A DNA stretch of 64,000 nt, taken from positions 1 through 64,000 of the forward strand of contig NZ_SSXV01000009.1 of the NCBI RefSeq assembly GCF_009469595.2. The letters are read 5' to 3'. This DNA comes from Thauera sp. 2A1 (GTDB lineage: Bacteria; Pseudomonadota; Gammaproteobacteria; Burkholderiales; Rhodocyclaceae). This document shows positions 39,634 to 46,387 of the stretch, in pieces; position 1 is the first letter of the stretch, and each line of letters opens with the position of its first letter. The notes under the pieces are model-generated. The model searched no databases and was not told the origin of the DNA. It worked only from the letters and a program-made list of their open reading frames with translations. A program made the position numbers and the translations under genes.

Positions 39634-40515
39634 ATGGCTGGTTCGCGCAAACCCGGGCAGGTCGGGTGTTCAGATGAGCCACGAGACCTGGATGACGGAA
39701 CCATGGTGCGCGAGCTGTCTCCCCAGCCAGGCCCGATGGGCATGGATTACGGCTACACGTGTGCCAGTTCTCGTCCTTCCTCGCTGACGCAACAGGTGTT
39801 GCTCAGCCCGGTGTTCCGGGAAACCGTCCAGATCACCGATGACATGACGGCGCCAATGGCCTGGGACTCCTATTGGCGGACGGCCTACGATCGAGCCGAT
39901 CGGGTGCTGCAGGCACAGGCCGACAAACTGCTCAAGCGCGGCAACATCACCAGGCTGGAATTCGACGAACTGGTGAAGGCGCGCAATACGCTGGTTCGAG
40001 AGTTCCGCGAGCCGTTGAGCCCTTTCGGCAAGCAGTACTCGGAGATCCTGAAGCCGATCACCAGACTGCCGCAGCCCAGTGAATTGCTCAACAAGAAGGG
40101 TAGCGTCGAGGCCGTGCTGGAAAGCGTGGGCAAGACCCGCACTACCGTCAATCGCTTGAGCATGGCGTTCCGCGTCGCGGGACCCGCGCTGCTCGTGCTG
40201 GACATCACGGTCACCACCCTCGTCGTGATGAAGGCCCCTCCTGAACAGCGTGGCCGCGTGTCCGCGACCGAATACACGGGCCTGGGCTTCGGCCTCGCGG
40301 GCGGCGTCGGAGGCGCTTGGGCGGGCTGTGTCACCCTGGCGGCCCTGGGGTCGCCGAGTCTGGTCCTGCCGATTGTCGGTGAGGTCACCGAGGGAGCATT
40401 GTGTGCCGTCGGTGGCATTCTGGGCGGACTCGGCGTTGGCTGGGTCGGCCGCGAGACGGGTAAGGTGGCCGGGGAAGCGGTCTACGATTTCGTAACGACA
40501 TTCAGATGGGAATGA
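39634..40515 (+). CDS. Candidate membrane-active toxin/effector, unknown family
   Basis: I do not recognise a named family. The 293-residue protein has a polar N-terminus (1-70), a helical charged middle (residues 78-160, SYWRTAYDRADRVLQAQADKL and onwards), then a hydrophobic helix (180-199) and a glycine-rich hydrophobic stretch (215-280; LGFGLAGGVGGAWAG, GILGGLGVGWVG) with GxxxG-like spacing, as in colicin-type or T6SS pore-forming toxins. A GGAGAG ribosome site precedes the ATG at 39634. It overlaps the next small gene by 4 bases (ATGA). No signal peptide is seen. The toxin role is inferred from shape and context only. Confidence 0.5.
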   Translation: MAGSRKPGQVGCSDEPRDLDDGTMVRELSPQPGPMGMDYGYTCASSRPSSLTQQVLLSPVFRETVQITDDMTAPMAWDSYWRTAYDRADRVLQAQADKLLKRGNITRLEFDELVKARNTLVREFREPLSPFGKQYSEILKPITRLPQPSELLNKKGSVEAVLESVGKTRTTVNRLSMAFRVAGPALLVLDITVTTLVVMKAPPEQRGRVSATEYTGLGFGLAGGVGGAWAGCVTLAALGSPSLVLPIVGEVTEGALCAVGGILGGLGVGWVGRETGKVAGEAVYDFVTTFRWE

Positions 40516-40895
40516 TCACGCGCTATTTCGAGCGATTGGGCGCTATGGTTCGGAGAAGGCGGGCCGTGTCCCCCGCTGTTTCGGCCGACGCCGAAGGCTT
40601 GCGAATCGGCGGCGAACGGATTGCCTGGCGTGACGTGCGTCGTCTGGACGCCATCAAGCGCGATATCTACGTTGGAGATTTTCTTTGTCTGCTGATCCTT
40701 GCCGATGGCGGTCGAGCGTTCGAGATCAACGAGGACTCGCCCGGCTGGAAGGAGACCGGCGACGCGATAGAGCGATTCCTCCCAGGCTCGCTACCGCACG
40801 CCGAGTGGACTTTGCGGCTGATTGCCGCCAACCCGGGTGAATCGGTAGCGATTTATCCTGTGACGAGTTCCGGGTACGTCGGGCAAGGGCTGTGA
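40512..40895 (+). CDS. Small immunity-like protein paired with the preceding gene
   Basis: The 127-residue soluble protein has the pattern of small immunity-type proteins found beside polymorphic toxins: WRDVRRLDAIKRDIYVGDFLCLLILADGG followed by FEINEDSPGWKETGDAIERFLPG. The ATG at 40512 overlaps the upstream stop codon (ATGA); an ATG at 40506 would add two residues. Tight overlap and the small soluble product fit a toxin-immunity pair. No direct evidence of binding exists in the sequence, so the function is inferred. Confidence 0.5.
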   Translation: MITRYFERLGAMVRRRRAVSPAVSADAEGLRIGGERIAWRDVRRLDAIKRDIYVGDFLCLLILADGGRAFEINEDSPGWKETGDAIERFLPGSLPHAEWTLRLIAANPGESVAIYPVTSSGYVGQGL

Positions 40896-40909
40896 CGTTG
40901 ACGGACATT

Positions 40910-41575
40910 TCACACATCGTGCGGACTAACGAATAGCCCGGCCAGAACCGGCGACAGCACGAAATCGAATTGAGCCGAGAGAGACGCGACCGGGTCGTCC
41001 ACCGGAACGAAGTCTGCGAGCAGTAGCGGGCGCAGCGCTTCGGGGACGTGCATGAACAGTCCGTCGCGCTGGTTGAGGGGTTCGCCGGCGACGTAGATCT
41101 GGGTGACGAAGGGACGGGCGCCTTCCTGAAAGACCGCGGCATGGATGTGCGGCGTGCGGCCGGGGTAGGGAACCGGGCGGATGGTGCGGAAACGGTAGCG
41201 CCCGTCGGCGTCGGTGATGGTGTGCCCGAAACCCTGGAAGTTCGGATCTTCCTCGACATCGCTGCGGTCCCGCGGATGCCGGTAACGTCCGTTGGCATCG
41301 CACTGCCAGATCTCCACGCGCAGCCCGGCCAGCGGTCGGCCATCGAAGTTCAGCACGCGCCCCGTCAGGTCGGCGATCCGCCCGTTCGCACGACCGCTGC
41401 GGCCTGCGACCCGAGTGAGGTCATTGTCCTGGTGCAGCGGTGGCGTGACCGGATAGAAGGGACCCGCGGTCTGGCTCGGTGTCAGTGCGCGCTGCGCCGC
41501 GGCGAGCGGAACTGCCAACAGCATGGCACTGCTGCCCAGGACAAGCCGGCGGCGCAGTCTGGATTGCGGGGGCAT
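40910..41575 (-). CDS. Exported intradiol ring-cleavage dioxygenase-like protein
   Basis: The 221-residue protein starts with a twin-arginine-like signal (LRRRLVLGSSAMLLAVPLAA, about residues 6-26). It then has the protocatechuate/catechol intradiol dioxygenase beta-sandwich: DLTGRVLNFDGRPLAGLRVEIWQCDANGRY with an iron-ligand tyrosine, YRFRTIRPVPYPG, and the histidine ligands in RTPHIHAAV. Typical enzymes are cytoplasmic; an exported member suggests a periplasmic or extracytoplasmic role. The ATG at 41575 is chosen because it begins the signal peptide. No partner genes for aromatic degradation are nearby. The substrate is unknown. Confidence 0.8.
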   Translation of the reverse strand: MPPQSRLRRRLVLGSSAMLLAVPLAAAQRALTPSQTAGPFYPVTPPLHQDNDLTRVAGRSGRANGRIADLTGRVLNFDGRPLAGLRVEIWQCDANGRYRHPRDRSDVEEDPNFQGFGHTITDADGRYRFRTIRPVPYPGRTPHIHAAVFQEGARPFVTQIYVAGEPLNQRDGLFMHVPEALRPLLLADFVPVDDPVASLSAQFDFVLSPVLAGLFVSPHDV

Positions 41576-41677
41576 GATCGCGAGCCTTGTCGGGTACATG
41601 AGCGAAAGACTGCCGTGGTGCCATTCGGTTCCGCGGACAGAGATCATCGTCGCTGCAGACATTCGGCCCACGACAGG

Positions 41678-41712
41678 GAACTATCCGGCGCTCACTTTCG
41701 GCCAGATAGTTC
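41678..41712. repeat. Inverted repeat GAACTATC-N19-GATAGTTC
   Basis: A perfect 8-base inverted repeat at 41678-41685 and 41705-41712, about 100 bases upstream of the dioxygenase start (minus strand) and 68 bases before the broken ccdB. It could be an operator or a recombination-end remnant; the sequence does not decide. Confidence 0.35.
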
Positions 41713-41779
41713 AACCCCCCAATCATCGAAACAAGTTGGATCCAGTGCGACAGGATTTGAGAACTAGGTCGCAATTGGC

Positions 41780-42098
41780 ATGAAGTTCGCATCGCCGCGC
41801 GTCATTTCTTGACGATAATTGCATCATGATTCGTCGTCACCGCAAGTTCAGGCGAGAGCCCGGCCTGCTCAATCACCTGAACACCCGGGTCGTCGTGCCG
41901 ATGCTGCCGCGCGATGATCCGCTTCAGCCGGCCAGAGGGCTCAATCCCGTGTTTGAAATCGACGGCCGCGCTTGGGTGATGGCCACTCAGTACGTGCCGG
42001 CGGTACCGAGCAGCCTTCTGAAGGCTCCGGTTGCGCGACTCGACGCCTTCAGAGCTGAGATCACGACGGCGCTGGACATGTTGTTCCAGGGGTTCTGA
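41780..42098 (+). pseudogene. Frameshifted ccdB toxin remnant
   Basis: The open part (41826-42098, 90 codons) has a clear CcdB C-terminal pattern: LLNHLNTRVVVPMLP, ARGLNPVFEIDGRAWVMATQ, AVPSSLLKAPVARL, and a closing ITTALDMLFQGF. The family N-terminus begins with a short beta-strand of the type MxF. An ATG reading MKF at 41780 lies in another frame, followed by stops (TGA, TAA) before 41826. From 41780 the total is 319 bases, the length of a normal ccdB, so the gene is best read as full-length but frameshifted. No ccdA antitoxin gene was found upstream. A shorter functional protein from 41826 is less likely. Confidence 0.6.
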
Positions 42099-42148
42099 AG
42101 TCTTGGGGATCGTTCGTCTCCGCCGTCCGCTTGGCAAGAGGAATGCGT

Positions 42149-45100
42149 ATGGGATTGTTCGACGGTCTTTATGACCAGCTACTTACCGAAACCCTCTGGA
42201 GCACCGTCACCCGGACGACCGACGAGCACGCACACAGCCTCAAACCCCTCACCGCCGAGGACGCCCCCGAGCGTCTCGCCGACGCGCTCGCCGCCCAACT
42301 CTCCCGCATCCTCGACGACCTGCACGGCGATGGTGCGGAGAAGCTCCGCCAGCAGCTCGACCTCGTCAATTTCCTCCTCGTCAGCCTGAAACAGCGCCTC
42401 GGCAAGCGCGCGGGCGATGCCGAGACGCTGTCCGCTCCGCCGCAGATACTGCAGGCCATCCACCAGCAGTCGCCCAGGCCTGCGATCCCGGAGACCGGGC
42501 TCGCCTTACCCTGGCTCTTCACCGCGGGCAAGGGCTCGCCGTCGTTGCTGACCGAACTGCGACGCGAACTGGCGGCCTGCGATCAGGTGGACATCCTGGT
42601 GAGCTTCATCACGCATTCCGGCGTACGCAAGCTGCTCGACATCCTGCAGTCGATCACTGCGGTCGGGCCGGATGGCAAGCCGCGCACGCGGCTGCGCGTG
42701 CTGACCACCACCTATACCGGCGCGACCGAGATCCGCGCGCTGGACGAACTCGCCCGGCTACCGGGCTGCGAGATCCGGGTGTCGCTCGACGGCCGTCGCA
42801 CGCGGCTGCATGCCAAGGCCTGGTTGTTCCGCCGCCGCACCGGCTTTGGTTCCGCCTATGTGGGCAGTGCCAACCTGTCGGGTGCCGCCTTGATGGGCGG
42901 GTTGGAATGGACGGTGAAGTTCACCGAGCGCGGCCAGACCGATTTGTTCGAGCGCGCCAGCGCGCACTTCGAGACGCTGTGGGAAGACAGCGAGTTCCAG
43001 TGCTACGACGCCGCCAATCCTGCGCACCGCAAGGCGCTGGGCGAGGCGCTCAGGCGCGAGTCGGGGGACGAACTGATCGCACGCCCGACCTATTTCGATC
43101 TGGAGCCCAAAACCTACCAGCAGGAGATGCTCGACCAACTGCAGATCGAGCGGGATCACGGCCGCTGGCGCAACCTGGTGGTCGCCGCGACCGGCATCGG
43201 CAAGACGGTGGTGGCAGCGTTTGACTACAAGCGGCTCTGCCAGCAGGAAGGTGGGCGGCCGCGGCTGCTGTTCGTGGCGCACCGCGAAGAGATCCTGAAG
43301 CAAGCGCTGCGCACCTATCGCGAGGTGATGCGCGACCACGCCTTTGGCGAGGTGCTGGTCGGCGGTGTCCAGCCCGAGGGCTTCGACCATCTCTTCGCCA
43401 CCATCGACAGCGTGGCCGGCCGCGAGCTGGTTTCCCGCTGCGGTGCCGATTACTGGCACACCGTGGTGGTCGACGAGTGCCATCGTATGGTTGGGAGGCG
43501 TTTTGATGCTTTTGTCAGCACTGTGCGTCCGAGGGTGTTGCTCGGCCTGACGGCGACGCCGGAGCGCAGCGATGGCGAACCAATCCTGGGTTACTTCGAC
43601 AATCGACCGGATGGCTCGCCAGCGGTCGAGCTTCGGCTATGGCACGCGCTCGATCAGCAGTTGCTGTGCCCCTTCGAGTATTACGCCTGCGACGACGAGA
43701 CCGATTTTTCCGCCGTGCCCTGGCAGCAGGCAGGGGAGGTCGCGGCGATCGAGAAGCTGGTCACCGGCAACGATGTCCGCGCGCGGCTGGTGCTCGACGA
43801 GTGGCGGCGCCTGGCGGGCGATCCGGCGCGGGGGCGCGCGCTGGTGTTCTGCGTCTCGGTGGCGCACGCGCAGGACATGACGGTGCGGATGAATCGCGCT
43901 GGCATCAAGGCGCTGTGCGTCGTGGGTGACACGCCCGCGGAGGAACGAGCGCGCGCGCCCAAGCGTCTGGAGCAGGGTGAAGTCGCCGCGCTGGTGACCT
44001 GCGACCTGTACAACGAGGGCGTCGACCTGCCGCTGGTCGATACGCTGCTGCTGTTGCGCCCGACGCAGAGCCCGGTGCTTTTCCAGCAGCAGATCGGCCG
44101 CGGCCTGCGTTTGGCCAAGGGCAAGGAAAGCTGCCTGATCCTCGATTTCGTCGGCCGGCACCGCGAGGCGTTTCGCTTCGATCGCCTGCTGTCGACGATC
44201 ACCGGGCTGTCGCGCGCGCAGTTGATCGATGCGGTGGACAAGGGCTTCGGCATGCTGCCGCCCGGTTGCCACATTCATCTGCAGCGCCAGACGCGCGAGC
44301 AGGTGCTGCGCAGCCTACGCAAGCTGGTGCAGCAGAACTGGCGCCGGCTGAAGACCGAGCTGCAGGCCTTTGCCGCGCTGCGCGGACGCAACGACATCCA
44401 GCTCGCCAGATTCCTGAGCGAGCAGGCGATCGAGCTGGACGACCTCTATCGCAGAAGCGGCCGCTCGGGCTGGGCCAACCTTAAGCGCGATGCGGGCCTG
44501 CTGAGCTCGCCGCCGGGCGGTGAGGACGATTACTTCGGGCGCCGATTCGGCAGTTTGCTGCACATCGACGATCCTGCGCGGACCGATCTGTTGCTCTCGC
44601 TACGTGAGCCCAGGGCTGCCTACCGCGAGCAGAACGAAAGGGATCGTCTCTTGCTGCAGATGCTCGCCTACCAGGTCGATGCGCAGCAGCATCAGAAGGG
44701 GAGCGGCGAGGATTTCGTGCAGCGGTTGCAAAGCCATCCCGAGCAGGCGGCAGAGCTTGCCGAGCTCGGCGAGATTCTGCAGTCGCGCAGTAGCTTGCGT
44801 GCGCAGGCTGTTCCGGGCCTCGAGGATGTGCCGCTCTGCCTTCACGCGGCCTATGGCATCCGCGAGCTCTTGACCGCCCTCGGTTGGCTGAGACCGAGCC
44901 GACGCATCCCGTTCCAGGCGGGCGTCCTCGCATTGCACGAGCGCAAGGTCGAGTTGCTGTTCGTGACCCTCGACAAGCGCGAGGGCTACCACGAGCGCAT
45001 CGCGTACCGCGACTACGCGATCAGCCGCGAACGGTTTCACTGGCAGTCGCAGAACTCCGCAGGGCCGGAGACTCCAGCGGGCCGTCGCTATCTGGACAGC

Positions 45101-45283
45101 CCCGCCAACGGCTGGCGCTTCCAATTGTTTGTTCGCACGGATCCAGCGGCGCCATATCGCGCGTGCGGTCCGGTGACGCTGGAGCGTGCTGAAGGTGCGA
45201 AGCCGATGAGCATCCACTGGCGGCTGAGCGTGCCCTTGCCGAGTCGGTTGTTCAGGGAGTTCAGCATTCTTCGGGGCGAGTGA
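42149..45283 (+). CDS. PLD-superfamily II helicase-DUF3427 fusion protein
   Basis: The 1044-residue protein joins three parts. First comes a PLD-like nuclease domain with one HxK motif (H221-A-K223 and N242, about 140-280). Then a superfamily II helicase core: motif I G349-IGKT, motif II D442-E-C-H, LTATPERSD, and motif VI QQQIGRGLR (about 320-660). Last is a DUF3427-type C-terminal region. Such fusions are scattered between genomes and occur in defence or repair contexts. The ATG at 42149 with an AAGAGG site is preferred over two upstream in-frame starts (TTG 42131, ATG 42143). It is flanked by a broken ccdB and a higBA-like pair, so mobile or defence-associated DNA is likely. Confidence 0.8.
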   Translation: MGLFDGLYDQLLTETLWSTVTRTTDEHAHSLKPLTAEDAPERLADALAAQLSRILDDLHGDGAEKLRQQLDLVNFLLVSLKQRLGKRAGDAETLSAPPQILQAIHQQSPRPAIPETGLALPWLFTAGKGSPSLLTELRRELAACDQVDILVSFITHSGVRKLLDILQSITAVGPDGKPRTRLRVLTTTYTGATEIRALDELARLPGCEIRVSLDGRRTRLHAKAWLFRRRTGFGSAYVGSANLSGAALMGGLEWTVKFTERGQTDLFERASAHFETLWEDSEFQCYDAANPAHRKALGEALRRESGDELIARPTYFDLEPKTYQQEMLDQLQIERDHGRWRNLVVAATGIGKTVVAAFDYKRLCQQEGGRPRLLFVAHREEILKQALRTYREVMRDHAFGEVLVGGVQPEGFDHLFATIDSVAGRELVSRCGADYWHTVVVDECHRMVGRRFDAFVSTVRPRVLLGLTATPERSDGEPILGYFDNRPDGSPAVELRLWHALDQQLLCPFEYYACDDETDFSAVPWQQAGEVAAIEKLVTGNDVRARLVLDEWRRLAGDPARGRALVFCVSVAHAQDMTVRMNRAGIKALCVVGDTPAEERARAPKRLEQGEVAALVTCDLYNEGVDLPLVDTLLLLRPTQSPVLFQQQIGRGLRLAKGKESCLILDFVGRHREAFRFDRLLSTITGLSRAQLIDAVDKGFGMLPPGCHIHLQRQTREQVLRSLRKLVQQNWRRLKTELQAFAALRGRNDIQLARFLSEQAIELDDLYRRSGRSGWANLKRDAGLLSSPPGGEDDYFGRRFGSLLHIDDPARTDLLLSLREPRAAYREQNERDRLLLQMLAYQVDAQQHQKGSGEDFVQRLQSHPEQAAELAELGEILQSRSSLRAQAVPGLEDVPLCLHAAYGIRELLTALGWLRPSRRIPFQAGVLALHERKVELLFVTLDKREGYHERIAYRDYAISRERFHWQSQNSAGPETPAGRRYLDSPANGWRFQLFVRTDPAAPYRACGPVTLERAEGAKPMSIHWRLSVPLPSRLFREFSILRGE

Positions 45284-45618
45284 GCGGCATGTGTCGCCAG
45301 TTTCCGCGCCGTCGATCGCGTTTCGCCGCTCCCATAGGGGGCGCAGTCGTGCATGGTGAGTGGGGGCGGAGGACAGTGCCTTCGCCCTCGTTTAGGAGCC
45401 ATAGGCGACTATAGATGCGGTGCCCGACGGCGATCTGCACGAGGTGAAGTCTGCGCTGATCCTGTCGCCCGGTCCGGTGGAGATCTGCGAGGAACTGCTG
45501 GCGCTGGCGGGATCGGTGCGCACTGGGCCCGTTCAAAATTGCCTTCGACGACATGGGACTCGATCAGCATGTCGGGAACTTCTGGACGAAAACTGCCACT
45601 CAGTGGCATAGTTTTCCG
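45284..45618 (+). pseudogene. Degenerate gene fragment upstream of the higBA-like pair
   Basis: About 335 bases with no intact gene. A frame from 45420 reads PDGDLHEVKSALILSPGPV then EICEELLALAGSVRTG. A second frame from about 45529 continues as PFKIAFDDMGLDQHVGNFW and runs in frame into the toxin start. Together they look like one coding segment broken by a frameshift near 45525. The family was not recognised. It might also be a divergent promoter region read by chance. Confidence 0.3.
45594..45608. promoter_or_regulatory. Candidate HigA-type operator before the toxin gene
   Basis: TGCCAC-TCA-GTGGCA is a perfect 6-base inverted repeat ending 10 bases before the toxin ATG, with AACT/AGTT flanks that also pair with a small bulge. 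XRE-family antitoxins usually bind such palindromes in their own promoter; that is inference here. Confidence 0.45.
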
Positions 45619-46002
45619 ATGAAGAGAGTATTCAAGACGCGATACTTCCAGCGCTGGATGCGGAAGACCGAGCTCACTGACGCGGGCTTGTGCAACGCAG
45701 TCGACGAGATGCTGGCGGGCTTGATTGATGCCGATCTTGGCGGCGGGGTGCTCAAGAAGCGTGTCAGCGTGGGAGGCCGTGGGAAACGAGGCGGCGCAAG
45801 AACCCTCGTCGCCACGAACAAGGGGAGCCGGTGGTTTTTCGTTTTCGGATTCGAGAAGAGCGTGCGCGCGAATGTCAGCGACGAAGAACTTGAAGCGCTC
45901 AAATCAATCGCGGCTGACTTGCTGGCCCGAACGGACATGCAACTCGATGTCGCGCTTGCGGATGGAACTTTGCAGGAGATTTGCCATGACGACCAAGGCT
46001 AA
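45619..46002 (+). CDS. higB: RelE/HigB-type toxin
   Basis: The 127-residue protein is a RelE/ParE-superfamily toxin of the group MKRVFKTRYFQRWMRKTELTD..., with the basic loop KKRVSVGGRGKRGGARTLVATNK and RWFFVFGFEKS near residue 80. These proteins act as ribosome-dependent mRNA interferases that halt growth when the antitoxin is lost. The ATG at 45619 begins the domain; the frame is open further upstream but without family match. The toxin gene comes first and overlaps the antitoxin gene by 17 bases, the higBA order. Named higB by similarity of arrangement. Confidence 0.8.
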   Translation: MKRVFKTRYFQRWMRKTELTDAGLCNAVDEMLAGLIDADLGGGVLKKRVSVGGRGKRGGARTLVATNKGSRWFFVFGFEKSVRANVSDEELEALKSIAADLLARTDMQLDVALADGTLQEICHDDQG

Positions 46003-46309
46003 GCCCAAGAGCCACATTCTGGACGCCGTGCATGAAACGGCGGGGGACCTGCATCGCCTGTGTTTCATCGACATGCGCCGGATGCAGAAGTACGACTTGC
46101 TCTGCGTCTCCCCTGTACCCGACTACGATGCGGACCGGATCAAGGCGTTGCGTGAGCGCCTGCAACTCAGTCAGGCGGTGCTGGCCTCGATTCTGAATAC
46201 GAGTCTCTCCACCGTGCGCAAGTGGGAAGGTGGCGACAAGCGGCCAAGCGGCCCTTCGCAGAAGCTTCTCGACATCATCGAGCGCAAGGGACTCGAAGCG
46301 GTGCTTTGA
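45986..46309 (+). CDS. higA: XRE-family HigA-type antitoxin
   Basis: The 107-residue protein has a polar N-terminus and a C-terminal helix-turn-helix (about 55-100: RIKALRERLQLSQAVLASIL followed by NTSLSTVRKWEGGDKRPSG), typical of XRE-type antitoxins that bind the toxin and repress the operon. The ATG at 45986 has an AGGAG ribosome site. It overlaps the toxin gene by 17 bases, so the two are co-translated. The gene ends 79 bases before the convergent mksB. Confidence 0.82.
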   Translation: MTTKAKPKSHILDAVHETAGDLHRLCFIDMRRMQKYDLLCVSPVPDYDADRIKALRERLQLSQAVLASILNTSLSTVRKWEGGDKRPSGPSQKLLDIIERKGLEAVL

Positions 46310-46387
46310 CGGCGCGCGCCCTTGCGCGCGCCGGAGCCCCGGCATGATGGCCCGCTTCGGAGCATGTCATTCGATCTGGCGTCATCC

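Noticed and set aside
41826-42098. A short intact CcdB-like gene starting at 41826
   Set aside because: The N-terminal strand of CcdB is missing and no antitoxin is present. The MKF frame upstream accounts for the normal length only with a frameshift.
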